From contig NZ_SMDD01000001.1 of NCBI RefSeq assembly GCF_004343255.1, positions 62,001-126,000 on the forward strand: a stretch of 64,000 nt of DNA, read 5' to 3'. The notes beneath the pieces are model-generated. The model was not told the origin of the DNA, ran no database searches, and saw only the letters and a list, made by a program, of their open reading frames with translations. This document shows, piece after piece, positions 36,458 through 45,069 of this stretch (within the stretch, counting starts at the first letter, position 1; each line of letters opens with the position of its first letter). The position numbers and the translations under genes are program-made. The stretch is from Laceyella sacchari. Lineage in GTDB: Bacteria; Bacillota; Bacilli; Thermoactinomycetales; Thermoactinomycetaceae.

Positions 36458-36569
36458 GAGGATAGGCTTAGTTTTTAATCTTTGTGGTAATATAAAGAGG
36501 ACATTTGAAAATCAGAGAATCACTTGTCATATAGATAGGCGGATGTGGTTTGAACCTGGGGGGATTGAA

Positions 36570-37472
36570 GTGTCAGAGAACAATGTGACGCGTGAGCGCA
36601 AGCCGGAATGGCTGAAAGTCAGATTGAACACAAACGACAATTTCCAAGAATTGAAGAAGATGATGCGAAGCAAGACTTTGCACACCGTGTGTGAAGAGGC
36701 GCGTTGCCCGAACATCTTCGAGTGTTGGGCTAACCGTACGGCTACTTTTATGATTTTGGGTGATATTTGCACACGCGCTTGCCGATTCTGCGCGGTAAAA
36801 ACGGGATTACCGACGGAATTGGATTGGGCGGAGCCAGAGCGGGTGGCTGAAGCGGTGGAGCAGATGGGTGTGCGGCACGTCGTAGTCACCTCTGTGGCCC
36901 GTGATGATTTGAATGATGGTGGCGCGGCTATTTTTGCTGCGACGATCAAAGCGGTTCGCAAACGGAACCCATTTACTAGCGTGGAAGTGCTGATTCCCGA
37001 TTTTCTGGGGAATTGGGAGGCGCTGAAAGTGGTGATGGATGCCAAACCAGACATCCTCAATCACAACATTGAAACCGTGCGCCGCCGATCTGACCGGGTA
37101 CGTTCCAAAGCGAAATACGACCGCTCTTTGGAGCTGTTGAAACGAGCCAAAGAGATGCAACCAGATGTTCCGACGAAGTCCAGCATCATGGTAGGCGTAG
37201 GGGAAACCTTTGATGAAGTGGTTGAAGCGATGCGGGATTTGCGCGCACATGACGTGAACATCGTCACGATTGGCCAATACCTGCAACCCACCAAAAAACA
37301 CTTGAAGATTGAGCGCTATGTGACACCGGACGAATTTGCGCAGTGGAAAGAAATCGGCCTGGAGATGGGCTTCTCGCATGTGGAATCCGGGCCGTTGGTG
37401 CGCAGTTCTTACCATGCCCATGAGCAAGTGCAATCTGCGCAAGAAAATGACCAACAAAAACTGGCGCAGTAA
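36570..37472 (+). CDS. lipA: Lipoyl synthase
   Basis: 300 residues from the GTG at 36570, six bases after GGGGGGA. The ATG at 36543 has no site. The auxiliary cluster motif C-x4-C-x5-C is in [12 protein letters not shown], the radical SAM motif C-x3-C-x2-C is in CTRACRFC, and the C-terminal LipA segment RSSYHA is present. It inserts two sulfurs into octanoyl groups to make lipoyl cofactors for pyruvate and 2-oxoglutarate dehydrogenases. In B. subtilis lipA is followed by yutC and yutD. The same order is seen here. Confidence 0.95.
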   Translation: MSENNVTRERKPEWLKVRLNTNDNFQELKKMMRSKTLHTVCEEARCPNIFECWANRTATFMILGDICTRACRFCAVKTGLPTELDWAEPERVAEAVEQMGVRHVVVTSVARDDLNDGGAAIFAATIKAVRKRNPFTSVEVLIPDFLGNWEALKVVMDAKPDILNHNIETVRRRSDRVRSKAKYDRSLELLKRAKEMQPDVPTKSSIMVGVGETFDEVVEAMRDLRAHDVNIVTIGQYLQPTKKHLKIERYVTPDEFAQWKEIGLEMGFSHVESGPLVRSSYHAHEQVQSAQENDQQKLAQ

Positions 37473-37478
37473 CGAAAG

Positions 37479-37518
37479 AAAAAGGACGGCTCTTTTAACA
37501 AGGGTCGTCCTTTTTCCA
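37479..37518. terminator. Bidirectional terminator between lipA and yutC-like gene
   Basis: Stem AAGGACGGCTCTT/AAGGGTCGTCCTT with one mismatch, A-rich and T-rich flanks. Confidence 0.8.
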
Positions 37519-37520
37519 AA

Positions 37521-38207
37521 CTACTTCATTTGCGGATTGATTTGGCGATAGGAATTCGGATACAAGGATTCGTTTACGTCGGGCGGTGTTTCGTCTCCCA
37601 TTTTGCGCAAGAGTTGTTCCAGATCGCCCTTGACCCCTTCCACGTCGTGATTACCCACCATGCGCATGCCAATGTCGTTCATTTGCGACTCCAATTTGCT
37701 GTTGGTGGTGATGTGAACCCGATAATAGCGGGGCGTGACGCTTTCAGCCGTCCGTCTAGCCTCTTTGACTGTTTTGCTGTCCATTTTGCCGTTTTTGGTG
37801 CTGATGCCTACGAACACATGGTCATCGGTGACAAGAGTGGTGGCGGTTTTGACATTGGGAAGGTAAGCGACCAATTCCGAGATGTGGCGGGCAAGCAAGT
37901 CTCGGTCTATGAAGACGCTTGTTGTCGCGCCAGCCTTGTTGTGATAATGTTCTGGATTATATCGAAAATATCCCACTTCATTTTGTCCGCCGCCCCCAGC
38001 GTTTTCCTCTCCGGTAATCGTGTCGTTCCGTACGCGACCAATCCGCGTCTCCTGGCCTTCTTCACGATAGAGCGGTTCCGGGGTACTGATATTCAAAGCA
38101 CCGCCTCCCGCGTTTTCGTTACCCATTCCCTGTTGATTTCCGTTGTTTTTGGCACAAGCAGGAATAAAAAGAAGGCAAGCGAGAATAATGTATATCCAGC
38201 GTTTCAT
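37521..38207 (-). CDS. yutC: YhcN/YlaJ-family sporulation lipoprotein
   Basis: 228 residues from the ATG at 38207, eight bases from AGGAGG. It has a signal peptide with lipobox IPAC (Cys18), an Asn/Gly-rich linker and a C-terminal YhcN/YlaJ domain (about 95-215) marked by LLARHISELVAYLPNVKTAT and VFVGIST. Relatives are deposited in the spore coat or cortex. By position next to lipA and yutD this is the counterpart of B. subtilis YutC, although here it is inverted relative to its neighbours. Confidence 0.85.
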   Translation of the reverse strand: MKRWIYIILACLLFIPACAKNNGNQQGMGNENAGGGALNISTPEPLYREEGQETRIGRVRNDTITGEENAGGGGQNEVGYFRYNPEHYHNKAGATTSVFIDRDLLARHISELVAYLPNVKTATTLVTDDHVFVGISTKNGKMDSKTVKEARRTAESVTPRYYRVHITTNSKLESQMNDIGMRMVGNHDVEGVKGDLEQLLRKMGDETPPDVNESLYPNSYRQINPQMK

Positions 38208-38326
38208 TTTCTTCACCTCCTACTTGCTAAGGTGCCCAAATCCATTTTCATGATGCAGAAGGTTTTTGCCTGTTACAGGATGTGGTAACATATAATGGAG
38301 AAATGGAATAGAAAAGGTTGATCTTC

Positions 38327-38623
38327 ATGGAACGTATTCAGATATATGGTTTGGAATATGAATTGTTGACCAATCATCGCGAAGGTTGGAACGCAGAGGC
38401 TTTTCGGCGGAGATATAGCGACATTTTGAGCAAATATGATTATGTGGTGGGAGATTGGGGCTATGGGCAGTTGAGGTTGAAGGGGTTTTTTTCTGATCAT
38501 CATGCAAAGGCCACGACGGAGACGCGGATCAGCTATCTTCAGGAATATCTTAATGAATTTTGCAATTTCGGATGTGCCTATTTTGTGTTGAAGCGCTTAG
38601 CGGATAAGAAAGAAACGAAGTGA
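38327..38623 (+). CDS. yutD: YutD family protein
   Basis: 98 residues from the ATG at 38327 behind AAAAGG. It has the DUF1027/YutD pattern: GLEYELLTNHREGWNAEAFRRRY, then a Trp-Gly-x-Gly-Gln core (DWGYGQLRLKGFF) and a terminal Cys-containing helix-strand (FCNFGCAYFVLKR). Function is unknown. Its place beside lipA and yutC matches B. subtilis. Confidence 0.88.
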   Translation: MERIQIYGLEYELLTNHREGWNAEAFRRRYSDILSKYDYVVGDWGYGQLRLKGFFSDHHAKATTETRISYLQEYLNEFCNFGCAYFVLKRLADKKETK

Positions 38624-38637
38624 GGGAAGAGCCAGCT

Positions 38638-38859
38638 CTACGATTGAGCTGGCTCTTCCGGTTCATCATGACGGGGATGGCTGCCCGGGTAATCTCTTTC
38701 CAAGCCTTCATGAAACTCCCGCATTTCATATGTGAAAGCGGAGTGGATTTGTTGGCCCGGTTCCCATGGCGTTGATTTGCCCAACTTTTGATTGTGTGCC
38801 GCGCCGTAGGGGCCGTCCGGAAATTCTTCGGGTTGGATTCTTTCAGTTGAGGATGTCAT
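38638..38859 (-). CDS. Small conserved cytosolic protein, unknown
   Basis: 73 residues from the ATG at 38859 after GGGGGAAAG. Polar and Pro/Glu-rich with PEEFPDGPYGAAHN, KSTPWEPGQ, SAFTYEMREFH and a terminal PGSHPRHDEPEEP. This looks like a short conserved Bacillales protein that travels with the yut region. No fold or function can be read. It is convergent with yutD and lies downstream of the DUF3055 gene in the same direction. Confidence 0.6.
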   Translation of the reverse strand: MTSSTERIQPEEFPDGPYGAAHNQKLGKSTPWEPGQQIHSAFTYEMREFHEGLERDYPGSHPRHDEPEEPAQS

Positions 38860-38913
38860 CAATGCTTTCCCCCTTGACTTTAAGATAAGATGGTTCGGGG
38901 GAGGATATGCTTG

Positions 38914-39183
38914 TTAAATCATGGTTGCCAGGAACTGCCGAAGCTCATTGGCCTCTTCTTCGGACAATTGGTAGGCATGCTCAAGATAGCCGGGCTCATC
39001 CAAGTCATCTTGGCCGATGATGGCAAAGCGGTTTGACAAGAGGTTGAGCACGAGTAACTTGCCGTAAAAACGGTCGGTCATAGTGATTGCCAAATCAAAC
39101 CGGCTTGTCTCTCCCATGAAGCTGACAAACCGGGTTCGGGTTTCTTTGGTGTCATCATATAAAAACATCCAATCATTAGACAT
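38914..39183 (-). CDS. DUF3055 family protein
   Basis: 89 residues from the ATG at 39183 behind AAAGGGG. Features are WMFLYDDTKETRTRFVSFMGETSRFDLAI and a C-terminal acidic helix. The pattern agrees with the DUF3055 family of small cytosolic Bacillales proteins. It is followed 54 bases later by the 73-residue protein in the same direction and may form an operon with it. Confidence 0.7.
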   Translation of the reverse strand: MSNDWMFLYDDTKETRTRFVSFMGETSRFDLAITMTDRFYGKLLVLNLLSNRFAIIGQDDLDEPGYLEHAYQLSEEEANELRQFLATMI

Positions 39184-39354
39184 TGCGATAAACCCCTTTA
39201 GAAGCATTTTCCTCCATTATAGCGGCTGTCGCTACTACCTGAAAGCGCAGGTGTCTAGCGAAGGCACCCGGATGCAACAAGGAAAATGGTTTTGGGGCTT
39301 TGATGCCGCGCCTTTTTCACTCGAAAAACATTTTTAATCAACCACAAGAATCAT

Positions 39355-39984
39355 TTATAAAAGACCGAAAAAACGCGATTTTTTCTGCCGGCGTGGCAAT
39401 AAGCCATATTCGCTCGTCGCGGCAGTCAGGCGTTGGGTGAATGAGACATTGCGCAGTTCAATCCGCAATTGATCCTGTTTTTTGCGGACTTCGTCAAACA
39501 TTTGTTGTACTTCGTTGGCCGAGATGGAATCATAGCTGACGGTCAACACTTTTTGCTCCATTCCCTCCAAGGTTTCAAACAAGTCGCTCATGTGGTTTTC
39601 CATGCGTTCCATTCGCTCATACAATTCCTCAACCAACCCTCCCACGTTGTCGATGGTTTCCAGCAGGTGTTGAAACATTTTTTCCGTGGTTTCCGAATTG
39701 GGGCTGGGGGAAGCCGCTGGTGCGGCTGGCTGGGGTAGCGAAATTTTCCCTTCAAGAATCAGTTCTTCCCGGACTTGCTTTAAGGTTTTATTGGAATCAT
39801 TTAACCGCTGTTTAATATCGAGCAAACGGGCAAAGCTTTCTTCGGATAAAACATAGTGTCCTCGCTCGTTCCAATTGGGACCGATATATTCTTGAAAGGT
39901 ATCAATCCAATTGCGGACGGTGCGAGCGTGTATTTGCAAGCGCTCAGCCGCTTCTTTAGTAGAGATACACCCCGCTTGTGCCAT
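39355..39984 (-). CDS. RacA-like protein (MerR-type helix-turn-helix plus coiled coil)
   Basis: 209 residues, ATG after GGGAGGG. An N-terminal MerR-like DNA-binding domain (ISTKEAAERLQIHARTVRNW, then a YVLSEESFARL wing) is followed by a Pro/Ala linker (about 100-115), a long acidic coiled coil (about 118-190) and a basic C-terminal tail (LLPRRQKKSRFFGLL). Size and order are those of RacA-type chromosome-anchoring factors, which hold the origin region at the cell pole during sporulation. The basic tail could contact a polar partner or membrane. A plain MerR-like regulator is the alternative. Confidence 0.65.
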   Translation of the reverse strand: MAQAGCISTKEAAERLQIHARTVRNWIDTFQEYIGPNWNERGHYVLSEESFARLLDIKQRLNDSNKTLKQVREELILEGKISLPQPAAPAASPSPNSETTEKMFQHLLETIDNVGGLVEELYERMERMENHMSDLFETLEGMEQKVLTVSYDSISANEVQQMFDEVRKKQDQLRIELRNVSFTQRLTAATSEYGLLPRRQKKSRFFGLL

Positions 39985-40419
39985 CTTTTACCCTCCCATG
40001 AATTAGTGTTTTCCTACGATTTCGCTCATTTCCATTCATTTCCTTCAACTAAGACAAAGGAAGTCATGAGATGACAAAACTAGTGTTGTTGTCTGATAAA
40101 TAAACATGACCGGTCGACGACACGCAACGAAGGGGGAAGGGGGCCAGCCAGTTCAGCTTTCTGGTTTATCACGTTAAACAAGTTGCGCTGGGCTTGGTAC
40201 CTACTCGTTTTATTCCCAATGATGTTGTTACCGTGGGCCAAATAATTTTATCGCCAGCCTGTCAGGACAATGCCACAGGTTGTCCAGCTTTGGCCCTTTC
40301 GCGCGGGGGAGGACGGCGTGCCGCCCTGATGTAATGGTTTTCATTTGTTCCGGGCATAGCTTATAATTCTATATGAATGTCAAGAAAACGGCATTTTCCA
40401 AATTAGGGGGATCAAATAA
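39985..40419. other. Gene-free region with small inverted repeats
   Basis: About 435 bases without a gene. It includes a GGACAA/TTGTCC hairpin (40265-40285) and GC-rich imperfect repeats near 40300-40330. A TATAAT box at 40362-40367 is a likely -10 for the yutE-like gene, with a poor -35 around 40339. The sequence resembles decayed DNA more than a regulatory leader. Confidence 0.4.
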
Positions 40420-40854
40420 ATGGTGTATGATGTAAATGTAAAGCAAATAAAGAATCAACTTAATTATTTGGCACAATGCCAAGAAGTTTTGCGACGCATC
40501 CATCCGGAATCGACCGGCCTTACAGAAAAATTCGCGGTCGAGCGAGCCCTGCACCTGGCGGTGGAGTGCATGATCGACATTGGTAGCGTGATGATAGATG
40601 GATTTATTATGCGGGACCCAGGCGGATATTTGGATATTGTAGATATTTTATTGGACGAAACGGTCATCTCAACAAATGTGGCAAATAAGTTGAAAAATCA
40701 TGTGCAACTTCGTGAGCGACTTGTGCGTTATTATGATAAGGTCACTTGGACAGAAGTGCGCCCAGTGCTGGAAGATGTGGATTGGTACACTTCATTCAGC
40801 GCGCAAGTAGAATCTTATTTGAAACGAGAATTGGGAGCCGATTGTTTGGCATAA
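40420..40854 (+). CDS. yutE: HepT-like/DUF86 protein, YutE type
   Basis: 144 residues, ATG eight bases after AGGGGGA. Helical bundle with the strongly conserved HLAVECMIDIGSVMIDGFIMRDPGGYLDIVDIL, matching B. subtilis YutE. HepT toxins have a catalytic Arg-x4-His-x-Tyr. Here the equivalent is RERLVRYY, with Arg in place of His, as also in YutE where the His is absent. No MNT nucleotidyltransferase partner is adjacent, so this is probably a solitary housekeeping relative and not a toxin. Confidence 0.82.
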   Translation: MVYDVNVKQIKNQLNYLAQCQEVLRRIHPESTGLTEKFAVERALHLAVECMIDIGSVMIDGFIMRDPGGYLDIVDILLDETVISTNVANKLKNHVQLRERLVRYYDKVTWTEVRPVLEDVDWYTSFSAQVESYLKRELGADCLA

Positions 40855-40890
40855 ATCTCGGGAGAGAGAGAACGAGGAGAAAGGAAGGTG

Positions 40891-41547
40891 ATGCAGGTGA
40901 GTGAGGCGGGTTCAACCAGAAAGCAAATCTTGTTGATGTTGAAAATGGAAGGACCGCTGACCGTCGGGGAAATGGCTGAGCGTCTAGGGGTGACAGAAAT
41001 GGCCGTGCGGCGCCACATCAATACTTTGGAACGGGATGGGCTAATCCAAGCACGGCTATTGAGACAAGCTATGGGCCGACCAACCAGCCAATACTTCCTG
41101 ACTGAGAAGTCGGATGAACACTTCCCAAAAAGTTATTCGAGCTTTACCATCGATTTATTGCACGATTTAGAAAAAAATTTTGGGTCGGAGCTGGTCGACC
41201 AGCTATTCAACAATCGCGAAGAGCGTTTAGCTGAGGCGCATCAAATGGATTTCGCCGGGAAAGATTTTGGTGAAAGAGTGCGCACATTGGCCGAGATCCA
41301 AGATCAAAAAGGATATATGGTGAAAGTGGAAGAGTTGCCTGACGGCAGTTATGAGATGATTGAATACAATTGCCCTATTTTTCAAGTGGCCAACCAATAT
41401 AATCACGCATGCCAATGCGAGCTCAACTGGTTTGAACGCATGCTGGACGCCCGGGTGGAACGGCCGGAGTGTCAAGCGAAAGGCGGGCAACATTGCGTTT
41501 TCCGAATCAAACAGAAAGAGCGGATCGAAAACGCACCCCTTTCGTGA
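40891..41547 (+). CDS. SufR-like winged-helix regulator with cysteine cluster
   Basis: 218 residues. GTG 40888, ATG 40891 and GTG 40897 all have some ribosome-site support, and I give the ATG. Residues about 8-75 form a DeoR/ArsR-type winged helix (LTVGEMAERLGVTEMAVRRHI). The C-terminal part has cysteines in YNCPIF, HACQCE and PECQAKGGQHC, the layout used by SufR-type repressors to bind an Fe-S cluster. It may sense Fe-S status. No suf operon is nearby, though an nfu gene lies at 59.2 kb. Confidence 0.8.
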   Translation: MQVSEAGSTRKQILLMLKMEGPLTVGEMAERLGVTEMAVRRHINTLERDGLIQARLLRQAMGRPTSQYFLTEKSDEHFPKSYSSFTIDLLHDLEKNFGSELVDQLFNNREERLAEAHQMDFAGKDFGERVRTLAEIQDQKGYMVKVEELPDGSYEMIEYNCPIFQVANQYNHACQCELNWFERMLDARVERPECQAKGGQHCVFRIKQKERIENAPLS

Positions 41548-41884
41548 TTTCCTTCCTGCGTTCAATTAAGTATAAGAGGTTTGAGGTGCAGGGTTTGCGA
41601 CGGATGGCGTACAAATCTTTACAGCAGCGAGATGTTTGCTGGTCCAATGATTAAAAACGGTGAGGAGGCAAGCGGCCATGCCCTCAAATTCATCGGTGAG
41701 GCTCGCTGTCCTACATTCGGTAGCGGTGCCGCTTTTTTGCTTTTTTTTGTGGCCGCAAAACAACAGTTCCAAACATCGCTCCGGATTCGCTTGGGAACCA
41801 AGCTTGCGACACGCTAGACGCGTGTCGTTTTTCTTTTTATGTAGAAATGGTACAATCAATGAGAAATGATCAGGAGGGGACATC
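41548..41884. other. Intergenic region before the methyltransferase
   Basis: About 340 bases. A GAGGAGG site followed by an ATG at 41678 opens a short frame, but that frame runs through the terminator at 41807 and has no protein-like pattern. A weak T-tailed hairpin sits at 41721-41740. Confidence 0.45.
41807..41838 (+). terminator. Terminator upstream of the methyltransferase gene
   Basis: Perfect stem CGACACGC/GCGTGTCG, 5-base loop, then TTTTTCTTTTT. Confidence 0.85.
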
Positions 41885-42616
41885 ATGTCGAATTGGTATG
41901 AGAAGAGTTTTGGCGAGGACTATTTGACGGTTTATAAACACCGTAGCAGACAAGATGCCTCCAAAGAAGTGGCGAAGCTTGAAGAATGGCTTCCGTTGCA
42001 AAAAAAACAGTTGATCCTTGATTTGTGTTGTGGGATGGGACGGCACACCATCGCTTTGGCGCGTAAAGGATTCTCTGTGGTGGGGCTGGATTTGTCGGCT
42101 ACGCTATTGTCCCATGCTGTCAGGGAATCGGAAGGTTTGGCCATTCCCTTTATCCGAGGGGATATGAGACGTTTGCCTTTTGTTGATAATCAGTTTGATG
42201 TGGTTCTGAACCTGTTCACTTCATTTGGTTATTTTGAAGAAGATGAGGACAATCTTCAGGTGTTGGGAGAAATCCATCGCATCTTGAAGCCCCAAGGGCA
42301 TTTTGTGATCGATTTCTTGAATCGATCTGCGGTGGAACGCACGTTGGTGCCGCTCAGCATCAGGGAGGAAGAAAATGTCTCCATACGGGAAGAGCGGTGG
42401 ATTGACGGCGAGTTTGTGTGCAAACATATCACCATCACCGACAAACGGGGAACGAGAGAGTATGAGGAGCGCGTGAAAATGATCGAATATTCACGGCTCC
42501 GGCAATGGATGGAGCAAGCGGGCTTGCATGTGCAAAAGGCGTACGGCAATTTTGCTGGTGATCCGTATGCCAAAGACAGTGAACGAATGATATTGGTGGG
42601 TTGTGTAGACAAATGA
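41885..42616 (+). CDS. Class I SAM-dependent methyltransferase
   Basis: 243 residues, ATG after AGGAGGGG. The SAM-binding motif I is ILDLCCGMGRHTIALA, with the acidic residue of motif II in VVGLDLS and motif III in IRGDMRRLPF. The C-terminal beta region (about 150-240) may recognise the substrate, which cannot be named. Its stop overlaps the HAD phosphatase start by four bases, so the two are co-translated. Confidence 0.85.
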   Translation: MSNWYEKSFGEDYLTVYKHRSRQDASKEVAKLEEWLPLQKKQLILDLCCGMGRHTIALARKGFSVVGLDLSATLLSHAVRESEGLAIPFIRGDMRRLPFVDNQFDVVLNLFTSFGYFEEDEDNLQVLGEIHRILKPQGHFVIDFLNRSAVERTLVPLSIREEENVSIREERWIDGEFVCKHITITDKRGTREYEERVKMIEYSRLRQWMEQAGLHVQKAYGNFAGDPYAKDSERMILVGCVDK

Positions 42617-43380
42617 GTGATTACCAAGGTTATTTGATTGATCTGGATGGAACATTGTTCCGTGGCACCGAATTGATCGAAGGTGCCCTTGAATTTATGG
42701 AGTGGCTTAACAAACAGGATATACCATACCTGTACCTGACGAATAATTCGACGCGTACTCCTGAGCAAGTGGCTGAAAAGCTTCGGAAGTTTGGATTTCC
42801 GGCGACAGCAGAGCAAGTGTACACTTCGGCTATGGCCGCAGCACAATATGTCAAAGAGGAGCTGAAGGTGTCGTCGGCATTTGTGATTGGCGAGGAAGGA
42901 CTGTTGCAAGCTTTTCAGGACCAGGGCATTCAGTTGACTGCCGAGCGTCCGGCGGCGGTGGTTTCCGGATTGGATCGGTCGTTTACATATGACAAGATGA
43001 AAATCGCATGTTTGAGCATTCGTGCTGGCGCGGCTTTCATCGGGACAAATGCCGACCGGGCTTTGCCGACCGAAGCGGGCCTGTTCCCGGGCAGCGGATC
43101 GTTAGCGATGGCGATCGGTTATGCGACGGGGGTTGAGCCGACTTTCATTGGCAAACCGGAACCAATCATTATGCGGTACGCTTTGCAAGCGCTTGGTGTG
43201 CCTCCAGAACGGGTGTTGATGGTTGGTGACAACCTGGAAACCGATATCTTGGCAGGTGTGCGAAGTGGAATTGACACACTGTTGGTGTATACAGGAATTA
43301 CAACCCGGGAGATGGCTCAAAATTCGTCAGTGCGGGCTGCCTTTGAAGTGACAGATCTTCGCGAATGGATCAAAACATAA
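42613..43380 (+). CDS. yutF: HAD-IIA phosphatase (YutF/NagD type)
   Basis: 255 residues from the ATG at 42613 that overlaps the preceding TGA. HAD motif I is LIDLDGTLFRG, motif II is LYLTNNSTR, and the C-terminal motifs appear as FIGKPEPIIM and VLMVGDNLETDILAG. HAD-IIA members dephosphorylate sugar or nucleotide phosphates in the cytosol. In B. subtilis yutF lies next to yutE. Here a regulator and a methyltransferase gene are placed between them. Confidence 0.9.
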   Translation: MSDYQGYLIDLDGTLFRGTELIEGALEFMEWLNKQDIPYLYLTNNSTRTPEQVAEKLRKFGFPATAEQVYTSAMAAAQYVKEELKVSSAFVIGEEGLLQAFQDQGIQLTAERPAAVVSGLDRSFTYDKMKIACLSIRAGAAFIGTNADRALPTEAGLFPGSGSLAMAIGYATGVEPTFIGKPEPIIMRYALQALGVPPERVLMVGDNLETDILAGVRSGIDTLLVYTGITTREMAQNSSVRAAFEVTDLREWIKT

Positions 43381-43401
43381 ACATGAAAAGGGGAGTAAGG
43401 G

Positions 43402-44376
43402 ATGAATCATCAATGGGGAGACATCTATCAGGTTCCGTTGCCGCTGCCATTTGCTTTGCGAACGATTAATGCGTATGTCATCAAAGGATCGTCTGGAGTG
43501 ACGTTAGTAGACGCTGGTTTAAATATTGACATGGATGTGCAGGCTTGGCAAAAAGCGCAATCCGCCGCCGATTGGGAATGGACGGATGTGGAGAAAATTG
43601 TCTTAACCCATTACCACCCCGATCATTATGGGTTAGCGGGAACATTGCAACAGTGGACGGGGGCCCCTGTCTATCTGTCCCGAACTGACCATGAGCAAGC
43701 GCAACTCTTTTTTGGAAGAGAGAGTCAAATGCCGGAAACGATGGAATCATTTTTTGCTTTTCATGGGTTGCCGGATGAATGGGTTTCTCAAATCCCAGCA
43801 CATTTGCGCAGTTTCCATCCATGGGTGGAACCCCATCCGCAGGTGACTTTTCTGGAACCGGGAGAAACGATTCGCTTGGGGGATGTGAACTATGAGGTCC
43901 TGCATACGCCCGGTCATGCTGACGGGCATCTCAGCTTCTATGACCCTGATCGGAAGTGGCTGATCGGTGGAGATTTCCTGTTGCCGAAGATCACCCCCAA
44001 CATCAGCTTGTGGCCGGAGTGTCATCCCAATCCCCTCGATAATTATCTGACCACGCTCGCGCAGATGAAAGAGCTGGAAGTAAGCAGGGTGTTTCCTTCG
44101 CACGGGCCGGTGTTTGATCATTACGCCGAACGGATTGAAATGTTGGAGAAGCATCATGCTAACCGCTTGCGGGAAATGAAAGCGTTTGTGGTGGAAAAAG
44201 CGGGTGCCACGGCGTTTGAGGTGTGCCAACATCAGTTTGGCTCCAACCATAACATTCACAACCTCCGGTTTGCTCTGTCGGAGACGCTGGCGCATTTGGA
44301 GTATTTGCGAATCCGGGGGGAACTCTTGATTGAGGAACGTGACGGGATCGCCTATTATCTTGCGTGTGCCGTATAA
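43402..44376 (+). CDS. Metallo-beta-lactamase-fold hydrolase
   Basis: 324 residues, ATG after AAAAGGGGAG. The zinc motif is THYHPDHYG (HxHxDH), with later ligands in LHTPGHADGHLS and the Asp of IGGDFLL. The C-terminal extension of about 80 residues (from about 240) includes a helical domain like that of YqjP/LACTB2-type proteins. It may hydrolyse a thioester or lactone. The exact substrate is not evident. It is last in a run of three plus-strand genes and is followed by a terminator. Confidence 0.85.
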   Translation: MNHQWGDIYQVPLPLPFALRTINAYVIKGSSGVTLVDAGLNIDMDVQAWQKAQSAADWEWTDVEKIVLTHYHPDHYGLAGTLQQWTGAPVYLSRTDHEQAQLFFGRESQMPETMESFFAFHGLPDEWVSQIPAHLRSFHPWVEPHPQVTFLEPGETIRLGDVNYEVLHTPGHADGHLSFYDPDRKWLIGGDFLLPKITPNISLWPECHPNPLDNYLTTLAQMKELEVSRVFPSHGPVFDHYAERIEMLEKHHANRLREMKAFVVEKAGATAFEVCQHQFGSNHNIHNLRFALSETLAHLEYLRIRGELLIEERDGIAYYLACAV

Positions 44377-44395
44377 GCGGGTAATTGCTTTTTGT

Positions 44396-44426
44396 AAAAA
44401 AGACCTGATCCGATCAGGTCTTTATT
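44396..44426. terminator. Bidirectional terminator between MBL and pgpA-like genes
   Basis: Near-perfect palindrome GACCTGATC-C-GATCAGGTC with A5 and T-rich flanks, between converging genes. Confidence 0.8.
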
Positions 44427-44940
44427 TTTCTTGTGCGCATTTTCGATTATGGGCCAGGCGGGCGGCGGCAGAAGCGGCGATCGCCCCGACGAGGTCATCG
44501 AGGAAGGTGTGGATTTTCCCGCTTTGCTTATTGTTGAGCCGGGCGAGAACCCCCGGTTTCACGCGGTCAATAAACCCGTAATTGGTTAAGCCGATGCTTC
44601 CATATACATTTAATATGGCGACCGATAAAATCTCGTCCACTCCGTACAAGCTTTCATCGTGCAAAATCAATTTTTGCAAAGGGCCTTCCAATAAATTTTT
44701 TTCGGCCAATACATCGAGCTGGATTCCTGTCATTACGGCGTTTTGGACTTCGCGTTTGCGTAGTATCTGTTGGATATGACTAAGACACTCCTCCAGGGTG
44801 ATGTCTGGATAGTAATCTTTTTGCAGATACATAGTCAGTTCCGCTATCTCTTCCAACTCAACCCCTCGCTCTTTGATCAAGTTCAGGGTAAAATCGTAAA
44901 TCTCTTTTTCTGAACAGGGCTGCGCGGTGTTTTTTTTCAT
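44422..44940 (-). CDS. yutG: PgpA-like protein, YutG type
   Basis: 172 residues, ATG behind GGAAGGTGAAC. The N-terminal helical part (about 1-80) resembles the extension of Bacillus YutG. The PgpA core has LSVAILNVYGSIGLTNYGFID and the conserved acidic segment HTFLDDLVGAIAASAAA. PgpA proteins dephosphorylate phosphatidylglycerophosphate to phosphatidylglycerol. The Bacillus YutG branch is assigned to this family but is less clearly membrane-bound. Position in the yut region supports orthology. Confidence 0.82.
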   Translation of the reverse strand: MKKNTAQPCSEKEIYDFTLNLIKERGVELEEIAELTMYLQKDYYPDITLEECLSHIQQILRKREVQNAVMTGIQLDVLAEKNLLEGPLQKLILHDESLYGVDEILSVAILNVYGSIGLTNYGFIDRVKPGVLARLNNKQSGKIHTFLDDLVGAIAASAAARLAHNRKCAQEK

Positions 44941-45069
44941 GGTATGTTCACCTTCCGAACCATCATTTATATCAAATGCGTTATATGCAACAAGAAAACA
45001 TCGAACTTTTGTTTATTCTTAACCATACAAGAAATAATTATGTTGTATAAAGAGAAAGGATGAGTCCTG

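Noticed and set aside
40080-40330. Possible further copy of the GGGCRTGTCTG repeat
   Set aside because: A GTCTG and scattered GC-rich inverted repeats are present, but the paired termini and the AGAAGCGG core are missing.
41678-41869. Short frame after a GAGGAGG site upstream of the methyltransferase
   Set aside because: Despite the good site, the frame runs through a strong terminator and the peptide has no recognisable pattern.
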